Positions 52,542-61,182 are shown, counted from the first letter of the stretch. The stretch is 64,000 bases of DNA from a bacterium 1xD42-67 (GCA_003612335.1 RAYO01000010.1:82104-146103); one strand, 5' to 3'. Program-made: numbers and translations. Notes: generated from the sequence alone by a model not told the origin.

Positions 52542-52570
52542 TTGACACAAAATGTAAAGTGTGCTATACT
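52542..52570 (+). promoter_or_regulatory. Promoter of the XRE/membrane-protein module
   Basis: TTGACA, 17 bp, TATACT. Confidence 0.8.
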
Positions 52571-52576
52571 TCAATA

Positions 52577-52592
52577 GTAAAGCAAACTTTAC
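52577..52592. promoter_or_regulatory. Inverted repeat operator at the XRE promoter
   Basis: GTAAAG-CAAA-CTTTAC lies just after the -10. Another GTAAAG occurs inside the promoter spacer (52554-52559). Autoregulation by the XRE protein of 52639 is likely. Confidence 0.5.
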
Positions 52593-52638
52593 ATCAAGAG
52601 GTGCGCCCCTCCGGGGCGGCCGGAAAGGAGGCGGTCAG

Positions 52639-52842
52639 GTGACCAACAGGATCGCGGAGCTGCGCAAGGTGCGCCGGATCTCCCAGGCGGAGCTGGCGGA
52701 CGAGGTGGACGTCACCCGGCAGACCATCATCTCCCTGGAGAACGGCCGGTACAACGCCTCTCTGCTGCTGGCCCACAGGATCGCGAAGTATTTCGGACTG
52801 ACCATCGAGGAAGTATTCTTGTTTGAGGAGGAGACACCATGA
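52639..52842 (+). CDS. Small XRE-family regulator
   Basis: A 67-residue protein, GTG start with AAAGGAGG seven bases before. It is a bare helix-turn-helix (ISQAELADEVDVTRQTIISLENGRYNASL, then IEEVFLFEEE) of the YvaO class. It heads a module with two membrane-protein genes, the first of them broken. Confidence 0.88.
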   Translation: MTNRIAELRKVRRISQAELADEVDVTRQTIISLENGRYNASLLLAHRIAKYFGLTIEEVFLFEEETP

Positions 52843-53137
52843 AGCTTTTGAAAAACTGAGCGTTGCAGGAAGACCTGACCCGATGTGCGTCAACGCTGGG
52901 ATTCAGCATCTATGTCGTGTCAAGTTCGAGCCTTAGTCAGAGGCAAAATATATCGGGACGGCGGGGCCTCTGCTTGTGATCGCAGTGACCCTCCTGGAAA
53001 TCTGGAGGATATATCAGAACAAACGCATGACCCCGGAGGAGAAACGGGAGGCAAAGCGGGAAAACAGCGACGAGCGCAGCCAGATGATCCAAATGATGGC
53101 CATGCGGAACTCCTGGTGGCTGGAGCGGAAATATTGA
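52840..53137 (+). pseudogene. Decayed membrane-protein gene of the XRE module
   Basis: ATG 52840 overlaps the XRE stop (as usual in such modules) but stops after seven codons (MKLLKN-stop). The frame ending at 53137 is open only from 52937, right after a TAG at 52934; it encodes GPLLVIAVTLLEIWRIYQNK (a membrane helix) then TPEEKREAKRENSDERSQMI...RNSWWLERKY. The DER-to-NSWW part resembles DERNVAIREKAAMSSWYW of the intact neighbour at 53150. This indicates a paralogue disabled by a stop and frame change; it could also be a short gene starting at the GTG near 52970. Confidence 0.55.
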
Positions 53138-53149
53138 GGAGGTTTTGTC

Positions 53150-53566
53150 ATGAAAAACTTTTGGAAAAAGATATTCCCCTATGTGATGTTCGCGGCGGCC
53201 TGGGTCCTGATTCTGGCCACGTTTCTGCTGGAGGAGCGGATCACGGAGCGGCTCAGCATCGTTCTGTTTATGCTGGGCGGGGTCCTTTTAGGCTTTGGCG
53301 CGGTGGGGATCGCCCTGAGCCGCATCCGGATGTCCTCGGAACAGCAGAAGGAGTATGAGCGGGGGGAACACGACGAGCGCAACGTGGCCATCCGGGAGAA
53401 GGCGGCCATGTCCTCCTGGTACTGGACGCTGTACATGCTGTGGGCGGCGTTCATGGTCATCCAGATCTTCGTCGGCGGCCTGTGGGGCGTGGCGGTGTCG
53501 GTGGTGATCGTCCTCCACTGCACCTTCTATATGATCAACATCCACCGTTGGAACAAGAAGATGTAA
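53150..53566 (+). CDS. Small multi-helix membrane protein of the XRE module
   Basis: A 138-residue protein with about four hydrophobic segments (FAAAWVLILATFLLEE, IVLFMLGGVLLGFGAV, WTLYMLWAAFMVIQIFV, VAVSVVIVLHCTFYMI) and the cytoplasmic motif EHDERNVAIREKAAMSSW. DUF2178-like proteins beside small XRE regulators share this plan; function unknown. AGGAGG directly precedes. Confidence 0.75.
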   Translation: MKNFWKKIFPYVMFAAAWVLILATFLLEERITERLSIVLFMLGGVLLGFGAVGIALSRIRMSSEQQKEYERGEHDERNVAIREKAAMSSWYWTLYMLWAAFMVIQIFVGGLWGVAVSVVIVLHCTFYMINIHRWNKKM

Positions 53567-53675
53567 CGGTGTGCCGATCCCGGCGCTCGGGAAACAGCCC
53601 TTGCCCTGCACGATGCGGCAGCTGCGTCTCTGGGGGCATCATGCCCCTGGATCAGGAGAAAGGAGAGGATCATCC

Positions 53676-53753
53676 ATGTCGATGAGACGGCGTTCGGCCA
53701 GCGGCGGGGATCTGGTAAGAGCCCTGCGCCTGCGGCGGTCCAACCAGCTATGA
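53676..53753 (+). CDS. Possible 25-residue Arg-rich leader peptide
   Basis: ATG with AAAGGAGAGG upstream; the peptide is MSMRRRSASGGDLVRALRL then RRSNQL, and its TGA overlaps the rluA-family ATG (ATGA). Good SD and tight coupling support translation; composition is too simple to judge conservation. Confidence 0.4.
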   Translation: MSMRRRSASGGDLVRALRLRRSNQL

Positions 53754-54640
53754 GCCGGCGGCTGGAGCTCACCGTCGGCCCCGAGCTGGCGGGGATCAAA
53801 GTGGACACCCTCCTCCGAACGCGGCTGGGGCTGTCGGGGACAGTGATCCGCCGAATCAAGTGGCTGGAGGACGGGATCCTGGCGGACGGGGCCCGGGTCC
53901 GCACTGACTACCGGCCGGCGGCGGGGCAGGTGCTGTCGGTGCGGCTGGACGACCCGGTCCGGCGCAGCGGGATCCTCCCCGCCCCTGGACCGCTGGATAT
54001 CCTCTATGAGGACGGGGACCTGATCGTCCTGAACAAGGCCCCGGGGGTATCGGTCCACCCGGGGCCGGGCCATTTCGACGATACCCTGGGCAATCATCTC
54101 CTCTGGCATTACGATCAGGAGGGGGAGACCGCCGACTTCCACCCTGTCCACCGGCTGGACCGCGGGACCAGCGGCCTGATCGTCGCCGCCAAGCACCCCC
54201 ACGCCCAGGAGATCCTGAAGGAACAGCTCCACACCAAGCGCTTCCGCCGGATCTATCTGGCGGTGTGCGAGGGGATCTTGGAGGACTGGACCGGGACCAT
54301 CGACGCCCCGCTGGGGCCCAGATCCGGCTCCCTCATGGAGCAGATAGTCCGGCCAGACGGCAAGCCCGCCCGGACGAGATATGCGGTCCTGCGGCGCTGG
54401 AGCGGCCGGTCGCTGGTGTCCCTGGAGCTGGAGACGGGCCGCACCCACCAGATCCGGGTCCACATGGCCCACATCGGCCACCCTCTCACCGGGGACTTCC
54501 TCTATGGGACCGAGGACCCGGCCCTGATCCCCCGGCCGGCCCTCCACTCGGCCTATCTCTCCCTCCTCCACCCGCTCACCAGGGAGGAACTGCGGTTCTC
54601 CGTCCCCCTGCCGGCGGATATGGCCCGGCTGCGGGCCTGA
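53750..54640 (+). CDS. RluA-family pseudouridine synthase
   Basis: A 296-residue enzyme: degenerate S4 domain at the start (residues 1-75), then the catalytic HRLDRGTSGLIVAAK with the nucleophile Asp, and ETGRTHQIRVHMAHIGHPLTGD. It modifies uridines in rRNA or tRNA; in the RluD/YlyB-like group the target cannot be chosen. Its start overlaps a short Arg-rich ORF. Confidence 0.92.
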   Translation: MSRRLELTVGPELAGIKVDTLLRTRLGLSGTVIRRIKWLEDGILADGARVRTDYRPAAGQVLSVRLDDPVRRSGILPAPGPLDILYEDGDLIVLNKAPGVSVHPGPGHFDDTLGNHLLWHYDQEGETADFHPVHRLDRGTSGLIVAAKHPHAQEILKEQLHTKRFRRIYLAVCEGILEDWTGTIDAPLGPRSGSLMEQIVRPDGKPARTRYAVLRRWSGRSLVSLELETGRTHQIRVHMAHIGHPLTGDFLYGTEDPALIPRPALHSAYLSLLHPLTREELRFSVPLPADMARLRA

Positions 54641-54683
54641 CCCTCCGCCGGACCGCCCTCCCGGTCCCTGTCAGATGCCATGA

Positions 54684-54708
54684 AAAAAGCCCCCTTCCAA
54701 AGGGGGGC
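54684..54708 (-). terminator. Terminator of the minus-strand RHH gene
   Basis: On the minus strand GCCCCCC / GGGGGC stem followed by TTTTTT. Confidence 0.75.
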
Positions 54709-54718
54709 GGATGCTCTG

Positions 54719-54739
54719 GGCCCGGGATCATCCCGGGCC
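54719..54739. other. 21 bp near-perfect palindrome at the end of the RHH gene
   Basis: GGCCCGGGAT-C-ATCCCGGGCC. The TGA stop of the RHH gene is at its centre. Confidence 0.6.
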
Positions 54740-54901
54740 GTCCTTCAGGCAGTGCTCGATCATACTGACGACGATGTTGTTGAAGCTGGTATCGTGCTCG
54801 ACAGCGATCTGCTCGATCTGTGAAACGAGCGTTTCGGAGATATACAATGTCTTATAGATATGCTTTGCAGTCGCTTTATTGTTTTTGATCTGAAAAGACA
54901 T
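54728..54901 (-). CDS. Small ribbon-helix-helix DNA-binding protein
   Basis: A 57-residue protein: MSFQIKNNKATAKHIYKTLY then ISETLVSQIEQIAVEHDTSFNNIVVSMIEHCL. The short N-terminal strand followed by two helices is the Arc/CopG fold. Ribosome binding site AGGGGGGAT. There is no obvious toxin neighbour, so it may be a lone regulator. AT-richer codon use than its neighbours suggests acquisition. Confidence 0.7.
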   Translation of the reverse strand: MSFQIKNNKATAKHIYKTLYISETLVSQIEQIAVEHDTSFNNIVVSMIEHCLKDGPG

Positions 54902-55038
54902 AGTATCCCCCCTAAACTATGTCTTATTTTAATCTATCTTGTCGGGTAAAACTACATTAGAAAAATATGTTAGAAATCTCTATGGTACACCTCACAAAGA
55001 AGATGTGGTAAGATTCAAGAAAATGAGGAGGGTCTATG

Positions 55039-55497
55039 ATGGATATACACGCCGAGCGAGACCAGATACAGGAAGAGCTGTTCCAGCTGATCGAGAATCA
55101 CGCCAACATACACGGGAACGGCATCCCCACGGCATCCTTCCCATATCCCGACGACGCGGCGCTCCCGCCAAAAGTCCGCGCCTATATCGACCGCCTCCTC
55201 GCCCAGGCCGGGCAGACCATCCGCTTCTGCTCCTGCGTCACCCAGATATCCGAGTGCTTCCTCCAGCTGGCTCAGGAACCGGAGATGGCGGAGGAGCTCG
55301 CCGAAGAGGGGATCGAGCGGATCCACACGTTTTTGAACGGCATGAACGAGCTCCTGACCCTGGAATACAGATGGTGCGGCCGGGCGGATGATCCCGCCTT
55401 TTCCGAGGCATACTGGGCCTATCGAAGATCAAGGAGGGCCCATCTATGTCGGACAAAACAGAAGCGTTCCTTCACAGCCAGACCAAAGAGAACCTGA
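55039..55497 (+). CDS. Uncharacterised helical protein overlapping rubrerythrin
   Basis: A 152-residue ORF with AGGAGG before the double ATG (55036/55039). Helical, with several Cys (FCSCVTQISECF). The last 52 bases overlap the rubrerythrin gene in another frame, where the sequence becomes Arg/Lys-rich and low in complexity, so the natural C-terminus may once have been shorter. I do not recognise the family. Confidence 0.6.
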   Translation: MDIHAERDQIQEELFQLIENHANIHGNGIPTASFPYPDDAALPPKVRAYIDRLLAQAGQTIRFCSCVTQISECFLQLAQEPEMAEELAEEGIERIHTFLNGMNELLTLEYRWCGRADDPAFSEAYWAYRRSRRAHLCRTKQKRSFTARPKRT

Positions 55498-56048
55498 TGC
55501 GGGCGTTCGCCGGGGAGAGCCAGGCCAGGAATCGGTACACCATCGCCGCGGGGATCGCCAACAAGGCGGGGCTGGCGGTGCTCCAGGGGGTGTTCCTCTT
55601 CACGGCCAGCCAGGAGGAGGTCCACGCCAAGCAGTTCTACGCCGCCCTGGAGGGGTGTGCCGGCCAGACGATCCGGGTGGACGGCACCTATCCCGTGGAT
55701 ATCTATCCCGGGATGCTGGACTATCTCCGGGCCGCCCAGCACAACGAATATCAGGAGTGGCAGCACGACTACGACCACTTCGCCAAGACGGCCATGAGCG
55801 AGGGCTTCCCCCTGGTGGGCAAGCTCTTCGAGAACATCGCCCAGGTAGAGCAGACCCACGGGGATCGGTTCGGCAAGTTCGCCGACCTGATGGAGCGCGA
55901 TCAGCTCTTCTTCTCCGAGGTGGAGGTCCAATGGACCTGTCTCCACTGCGGCTGGGTGGTGGAAGCCACCGCCGCCCCTGCCCACTGCCCCGTCTGCCGC
56001 CACCCCCAGGGCTATTTCGTCCGGGTGGAGCTGTCCCCCTGGAGCTGA
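55446..56048 (+). CDS. Rubrerythrin family protein
   Basis: A 200-residue protein. The diiron ligands are in AFAGESQARNRYTI, QEEVHAKQF and QVEQTHGDRF, and a C-terminal rubredoxin-like site is CLHCGW...HCPVCRHPQGYF. It reduces hydrogen peroxide in the anaerobe's oxidative defence. AGGAGG precedes the ATG, inside the upstream ORF. Confidence 0.92.
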   Translation: MSDKTEAFLHSQTKENLMRAFAGESQARNRYTIAAGIANKAGLAVLQGVFLFTASQEEVHAKQFYAALEGCAGQTIRVDGTYPVDIYPGMLDYLRAAQHNEYQEWQHDYDHFAKTAMSEGFPLVGKLFENIAQVEQTHGDRFGKFADLMERDQLFFSEVEVQWTCLHCGWVVEATAAPAHCPVCRHPQGYFVRVELSPWS

Positions 56049-56061
56049 GGCCCCTTGCGCA

Positions 56062-56104
56062 AAGATGTCCCGTATCTTACCGCCGGTAAGATACGGGACA
56101 TCTT
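56062..56104. terminator. 20 bp perfect inverted repeat between convergent genes
   Basis: Positions 56062-56081 pair completely with 56085-56104 around GCC. It lies between rubrerythrin and the YhaN-like gene and may terminate both, although T-runs are short. Confidence 0.65.
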
Positions 56105-56108
56105 ATGT

Positions 56109-58352
56109 TCACAGGTGGATCTGGACCACCCCAGGGACGCCGGAGAGGATCTCGCCCTCCCGCTTCTGGCAGGTGAAGAGGAGGATCTGCTGCTCTCCAG
56201 ACAGCTCGTGGAGCAGTTCCAGGGCCAGCTCCAGCCGCCGATCGTCGAAGGCGGACAGGGCGTCGTCCAGGAAGATGGGGGGGCGCTCAGGCAGGCACAG
56301 CTGGCACACCGCCAGCCGGACCGCCAGATAGAGCTGATCCGCCGTCCCCCGGGACAGATAGAGGGCGCTGCGGGGCAGGACGCCGTCCCCTGTCCGGACG
56401 GCCCCCTCCAGCTCCCGGCTGAGGGACACGGCGGGGTATCGGTCCCCGGTGAGCCGGGCCATATACCCGCCCGCCCGCCGGTCCAGCTCGGGAGAGAACC
56501 GCTCCTGGAGCCGGGCGTTGGCCTGGGTCAGGGCCTCCATAGCCAGACCGATGGCCTCCAGCTCCTCCCGGCGCCGGGCCAGGGCCCCCTCCAGCGCCTC
56601 CTGCCGGGCAGACAGGGCGGCGGGGTCCCCCATGGCCCGCAGCTCTCCCTGGGCCTGGTCCAGCTGGGAGGTCACCCGCTCCAGCTGGTCCACCGTCTGA
56701 GACAGGGCGCGGTCGGTCTCCTCCGGCCCCACGCTGGGCACAGGCAGCTCCAAGGTGGGGCCCTCCTGGGGCCGGGCCCCCTGGGCGGCCAGGTCGTCCA
56801 GACGGCGGCGGCGCTCCTCCACGCGCTCCCGGGCCAGAGCCAGCTCGTGCTCCAGGCCCAGGGCCCGGGACAGGGCCGCAGAACAGCCGAACATGTCCTT
56901 GACCTCCGGGGCGAAGGCGTGGACGAAGTCCAGCAGCTCGACCTTTGCGAAGTCCCGCTTGTTTTGCCGCTCTGTGACGGCTTTTTGGATGACCTCCACC
57001 TCGTGGGCGGCCCGCTCCGCCGCCTGACACCGCCCCTGATAGCTCTGGGCCAGGGCGGTGAGCTCCTCCGGCGCACTGACGCCGTATCGAGACAGGATGC
57101 GCCGGGCCTGCCGTCTCCGGCAGAAGTACAGCAGTCCAGCCCCCGACGTCACGGCGGCGGCCCCCGCCAGCATACCGACGATCGGGCCCAGGGGGGCGGT
57201 CTCCCCCCGCAGCAGGAAGCGCGCCGCCCAGCCGATGCCGCCGCCGAAGGCCAGCAGCAGGAAGATCCAGATCCCTCGTTTGACCTTGCCCGCTGTCCGG
57301 ACCGCCGCCTGGCAGGCAGCGGCCTCCGTCTCGGCCTTCACCACCGCCTCCTCCCCCGAAAGGTCGGGGAAGTGCTCGTCCTTCGCGGCCTCCTTGGTCT
57401 GGGCCGCCCGCTCCTCCGCCTCCGTCAGGGCGGCGGAGCCCTGCTTGATCTCCTCCTCCAGGACCTTTAGATACTGCAGCTCCCCCTGGGCCTGCTTCAG
57501 GTCCTCCCGGCCGGGGGGATCCCCGAACCGGCGCAGTTCCCGCGCCAGGGCCTCATACTGGTCCCGGGCGGCACGGTGCTCCTCCTCCGCCTTGGCATAC
57601 CGGTCGGACAGCTTTTTCCGGGCCAGGGCCCGGTGGGCCTCCGCCTGTCGGAGCAGACGGTCCCGTTCCCGGACCAGTTCGGCCCGCTCCCCCTCCAGGC
57701 GGCCCGCCTGGAGGGCGGCGCCCTCCATCTGCTCCAGGGCCTCCCGGACCTGGGCCAGCTCCCGCTCCAGCCTGGGGATCTCCCCCACGCTCTTGTTCAC
57801 CTGGCGTTTGTTCTTCCAATCCTTCAGCCGCCCCATGGTCTGGGAGAAGGAGACCTCCTCCTCTCCAGAGGACACCAGGGCGGCGATCCTCCGCTCCAGC
57901 TCCGGGGCGGAGGTGACCGCCATGTTCCCCGTCCCCAAAAAAGCGGAGCGGGTGAAGACCTCCTGGCCCACACCGGTGAGCAGCTCGCCGCAGTTGGTCC
58001 CGGTGAGACCGGGGACGGGCTCCTGCGTGCCGGCGTAGACGGCGGAGAAGATCCCGAAGGGGGCGGTCCGCTGGGAGCCCCGGCGGATCAGGATCTCCCG
58101 GCCCTCCAGCTCCAGACGGATCTCCCCCTCCATGGGGGCCCCGGACCAGGGCTGATAGCGGTCTTTGTCGGCCAGGTGGCCTTTCCGGTTCCGCTCGCGG
58201 GTATCGATCCCATAGAGCATGGCCCGCCAGAAAGCGGCCCAGGTGGATTTTCCCCCCTCGTTGGGGGCGTGGATCAGGGTGAGGCCGGGGCCAGGCTCCA
58301 GCCGGGCCCCCTCCAAAACGCCGAAGGAGGCCGTCATGGATCGGATCTTCAT
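56109..58352 (-). CDS. YhaN/SbcC-like AAA ATPase with membrane helices
   Basis: A 747-residue ATPase: Walker A PNEGGKST (32-39) near the N-terminus, long coiled coils with two membrane segments inside (IWIFLLLAFGGGIGWAARFLL and VGMLAGAAAVTSGAGLLYF), and C-terminal signature YLSRGTADQLYLAVRLAV with Walker B PPIFLDDALSAFDD. This is the Bacillus YhaN plan, a partner of the YhaO nuclease. The start overlaps the yhaO-like stop by 4 bp. Probable role in DNA repair at or near the membrane. Confidence 0.85.
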   Translation of the reverse strand: MKIRSMTASFGVLEGARLEPGPGLTLIHAPNEGGKSTWAAFWRAMLYGIDTRERNRKGHLADKDRYQPWSGAPMEGEIRLELEGREILIRRGSQRTAPFGIFSAVYAGTQEPVPGLTGTNCGELLTGVGQEVFTRSAFLGTGNMAVTSAPELERRIAALVSSGEEEVSFSQTMGRLKDWKNKRQVNKSVGEIPRLERELAQVREALEQMEGAALQAGRLEGERAELVRERDRLLRQAEAHRALARKKLSDRYAKAEEEHRAARDQYEALARELRRFGDPPGREDLKQAQGELQYLKVLEEEIKQGSAALTEAEERAAQTKEAAKDEHFPDLSGEEAVVKAETEAAACQAAVRTAGKVKRGIWIFLLLAFGGGIGWAARFLLRGETAPLGPIVGMLAGAAAVTSGAGLLYFCRRRQARRILSRYGVSAPEELTALAQSYQGRCQAAERAAHEVEVIQKAVTERQNKRDFAKVELLDFVHAFAPEVKDMFGCSAALSRALGLEHELALARERVEERRRRLDDLAAQGARPQEGPTLELPVPSVGPEETDRALSQTVDQLERVTSQLDQAQGELRAMGDPAALSARQEALEGALARRREELEAIGLAMEALTQANARLQERFSPELDRRAGGYMARLTGDRYPAVSLSRELEGAVRTGDGVLPRSALYLSRGTADQLYLAVRLAVCQLCLPERPPIFLDDALSAFDDRRLELALELLHELSGEQQILLFTCQKREGEILSGVPGVVQIHL

Positions 58353-59428
58353 GGGCACACCTCCTCTCCGTCCTCCAGCGCGGCCAGGCCGTATCGGAGG
58401 GCCAGCTGGCAGATGGGGTCGTCAGGGTCGGCCTGACCCATCTCCCACATGGCCCCCAGGAACAGCCCAGTCAGGCTGTCCTCCCCCCGCCGGGCCCAGA
58501 GGTCCCGGGGCAGGCGGGTACGGTCCAGGAGGGACAGGCTGTAGAACTCTGGAGACAGCGTCTGCTCCAAGCCGGCCAGGTCTGGGGGCTCGCTCTCCCC
58601 GGTGAGGACCAGGCGGCAGATGAGGTCGCTGGTCTTCCCGGGCAGGATGTCCAGGATGGCGTCCAGGGCGCCGGCGGGCCCGGAGATATCGGCCGTGATG
58701 ACCGCATACCGCCGCTTGGCCAGGGGGACGAACTGGGCGGCGACATGGCCCGGCTCCGCCTCCACATAGAGCACCCCCTTCTCCCCCAGTTCGTCGAAGC
58801 CCCGCCCCTCGGGGCAGCCGGGATAGGCCCAATAGGTGGAGCCCTCCCTCTGCAGGCCGCTGGCCTGGTGGATGTGGCCCAGGGCCAGATAGTCCAGCCC
58901 GCTGGCGGCGATGTCCCCGGGGGAGATGGGACCGTAGCCGCTGTCAGGGCCCACGGCCCCATGGAGGCAGGCGATATGGGCCCTCCCGTCGTCGGGGACG
59001 GCCAGCCCCTCCAGAGGGCAGGTATCCTGGCGGGGACCGGTGAAGGCCCGCCCCCAAAGGACACAGCCGGGGAGATCCACCTGCTCCAGCGCCCCGGAGG
59101 AGAAGATATGTACGTTGTCCGGCCAGTCCAGCGCGGTCCAGACCGACCGGGGGGCATAGAAGTCGTGGTTGCCCGGAGAGATGAACACCGGGCAGGGGAT
59201 GGCCCCCAGGGCGCGGCTCAGGGCCAGGGCGGTCTCCCGGTAGACCCGCTCTGAATCCAGCAGGTCCCCGGCCAGCAGCACAAGGTCTGCCTGCCTGTCC
59301 CGGGCCAGAGCGGCCAGACGGTCCAGCAGTTCCCGCTGTTCCTCCCGCCGCTGGACGGCCTGCTCCGGGCTCAGACCGGAAAAGGGGCTGTCCAGGTGGA
59401 AATCAGCCCCATGGATGATCTTCAGCAT
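58349..59428 (-). CDS. YhaO/SbcD-like metallophosphoesterase
   Basis: A 359-residue nuclease-type phosphoesterase with HGADFHLDSPF, LAGDLLDSE, SPGNHDFYAP, CLHGAVG and ALGHIHQAS, the five blocks that bind two metals (Mre11/SbcD fold). It works with the ATPase next door, like Mre11-Rad50. The start is the ATG following GAGAGG. The two genes form an operon. Confidence 0.88.
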   Translation of the reverse strand: MLKIIHGADFHLDSPFSGLSPEQAVQRREEQRELLDRLAALARDRQADLVLLAGDLLDSERVYRETALALSRALGAIPCPVFISPGNHDFYAPRSVWTALDWPDNVHIFSSGALEQVDLPGCVLWGRAFTGPRQDTCPLEGLAVPDDGRAHIACLHGAVGPDSGYGPISPGDIAASGLDYLALGHIHQASGLQREGSTYWAYPGCPEGRGFDELGEKGVLYVEAEPGHVAAQFVPLAKRRYAVITADISGPAGALDAILDILPGKTSDLICRLVLTGESEPPDLAGLEQTLSPEFYSLSLLDRTRLPRDLWARRGEDSLTGLFLGAMWEMGQADPDDPICQLALRYGLAALEDGEEVCP

Positions 59429-59482
59429 CGTGTTACCTCTCACCTCTTCTTTACAGGGGCAGACGATCTCCGCCCCTGCGCA

Positions 59483-60259
59483 TCATTCTGCGATATCTGT
59501 CCGGATCACATCGACGCACTTTTTTTTCTCTGTGTCGATGGTGAACAGGCAGGCATTGAGCTTGCAGTTCCCCTCCGCCTCCTCATAGCGCCGGGGGAGC
59601 CCCCCCAGGAAAAGGTTGAGGGAGTTCTCCGGCTTGATCCCCAGGACGGAGCGGATCGGACCGGTCATCCCCAGGTCGGTGACGAAGCCGGTGCCCTGGG
59701 GGAGGATCTGGCAGTCAGCAGTGGGCACGTGGGTGTGGGTGCCCCACACCGCCTGGGCCCGGCCGTCCAGGTGCCAGCCCATGGCACCCTTCTCGCTGGT
59801 GGCCTCGGCGTGGAAGTCCACCAGGGCCAGGTCATGCTTCTCCCGGCTGAGCAGGAAGTTGGCCGCCTTGAAGGGGCTGTCCAGGTTGGCGTTCAGGTCC
59901 ACCCGGCCCATCAGGTCAAGGACCAGGATGTCCAGCCCCTGGCACCGGTACACCCCCGCCCCCCGGCCCGGGACCCGGCCGGCATAGTTGGCGGGACGGA
60001 GGATCCGTTCCTCCTTGTCCAGATAGGCCCCGATCTGGATCCGGTTCCAGGTGTGGTTGCCCAGGGTGATCACATCGGCTCCTGCCTCCAGGATCCGCCG
60101 GGCCTGGGCGGGGGTGATCCCCACGCCGGAGGCGTTCTCCCCGTTCACCACGGCGAAATGGGTCCCCGTCTCCGCCTTCAGCTTGGGCAGGCGGCGGGAC
60201 AGGATGTCCTGGCCTCCCTCGCCCACCACATCTCCCACGGCCAATACCTTCAAGAGCAT
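59483..60259 (-). CDS. ymdB: YmdB-family cyclic nucleotide phosphodiesterase
   Basis: A 258-residue metallophosphoesterase (TIGR00282). Seen: AVGDVVGEGGQDIL, VVNGENASGVGIT, TLGNHTWNR, DFHAEATSEK, WGTHTHVPTAD. YmdB hydrolyses 2',3'-cAMP and affects biofilm and sporulation choices in Bacillus. Start ATG 60259 with GGAGG upstream. Confidence 0.9.
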   Translation of the reverse strand: MLLKVLAVGDVVGEGGQDILSRRLPKLKAETGTHFAVVNGENASGVGITPAQARRILEAGADVITLGNHTWNRIQIGAYLDKEERILRPANYAGRVPGRGAGVYRCQGLDILVLDLMGRVDLNANLDSPFKAANFLLSREKHDLALVDFHAEATSEKGAMGWHLDGRAQAVWGTHTHVPTADCQILPQGTGFVTDLGMTGPIRSVLGIKPENSLNLFLGGLPRRYEEAEGNCKLNACLFTIDTEKKKCVDVIRTDIAE

Positions 60260-60322
60260 GACAGTGCCTCCTCGTGTCCCGTTCTGGCGGCGCCCCTCTC
60301 CCGGCGGCGCCTGTTCCCCCAT

Positions 60323-60351
60323 ATCATACTATATTTTGTCTCCCAGTGCAA
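60323..60351 (-). promoter_or_regulatory. ymdB promoter
   Basis: On the minus strand TTGCAC, 17 bp, TATGAT. Confidence 0.7.
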
Positions 60352-60378
60352 CTGTATATCCGCTGGGATGGAAGGGCC

Positions 60379-60407
60379 TTGCAGAGGGAGGCAGGGCGTG
60401 GTATGAT
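60379..60407 (+). promoter_or_regulatory. Promoter of the cyclase-family gene
   Basis: TTGCAG, 17 bp, TATGAT. Confidence 0.7.
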
Positions 60408-60467
60408 ATCCCTATCAAGGGGACGGGCAAGACGGGCCCGGATCCCGCAGATCGGAGGTCTGCCAAT

Positions 60468-61112
60468 ATGAAAGTGATCGACCTGACCCACACGATCAGA
60501 GGGGACATGCCCGTGTACCCCGGGACAGAGCCCCCCGAGCTCCAGCCGGCCAACAGCTATGAGAAGGACGGCTTCAAGGAGACCCGGCTGACCATGTACA
60601 CCCACACCGGGACCCATATGGATCCGCCCGCCCACCTCTTCCCAGGGCGGACCACCCTGGACCAGTTCCCCCCGGAACAGTTCATCGGCAGGGCCCTGGC
60701 GATCGACTGCTCCGAGCTGGCCGAGGGAGAGGCCATCACGATGGACCGCATCCGGCGGTACGGCGACCGGGCGGACCAGGCGGATTTCCTCCTCTTCCGC
60801 CTGGGCTGGGACAAAAAATGGGGGACCGACGCCTACTTCGGCGACTACCCCTGTATCGACGGGGAGGTTCTGGACTACATCCTCGCCGGCCGGTACAAGG
60901 GGATCGGCTTCGACGTGATCGGCCTGGACCCCATCGCTGACGCGGACCTGCCCCGGCACAAGGCCCTGTTCCAAGATACGGACATCGTCAACATCGAGAA
61001 CCTGAAAGACCTGGATCTGTGCGGTGAGGATCTGTTCTGGTTCAGCTGCTTCCCTCTGAAGCTGGAGGACTGCGACGGCTCCCCCATCCGGGCGGTGGCC
61101 TGGTTCGAATGA
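60468..61112 (+). CDS. Cyclase family protein (KynB-like hydrolase)
   Basis: A 214-residue metal hydrolase. The motif HTGTHMDPPAH (about residue 45) binds the metal; DLTHTIRGDMPVYPG opens it. The family includes kynurenine formamidase and isatin hydrolase; with no kynurenine genes nearby the substrate is unknown. CGGAGG precedes the ATG. Confidence 0.88.
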   Translation: MKVIDLTHTIRGDMPVYPGTEPPELQPANSYEKDGFKETRLTMYTHTGTHMDPPAHLFPGRTTLDQFPPEQFIGRALAIDCSELAEGEAITMDRIRRYGDRADQADFLLFRLGWDKKWGTDAYFGDYPCIDGEVLDYILAGRYKGIGFDVIGLDPIADADLPRHKALFQDTDIVNIENLKDLDLCGEDLFWFSCFPLKLEDCDGSPIRAVAWFE

Positions 61113-61144
61113 CCACCCTCCCCACTTCAAAAAACAGCGAAACT

Positions 61145-61182
61145 TGGCCGGGAACTGTCGTCCAGTTCCCGGCCAGTCATTT
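61145..61182 (+). terminator. Terminator of the cyclase gene
   Basis: TGGCCGGGAACTG pairs with its complement around five bases, then GTCATTTT. A second short hairpin follows. Confidence 0.8.

Noticed and set aside
54939..55391. Alternative frame over the gene at 55039
   Set aside because: Poor start context and Arg/Pro-rich shadow composition; the 55039 frame has AGGAGG.
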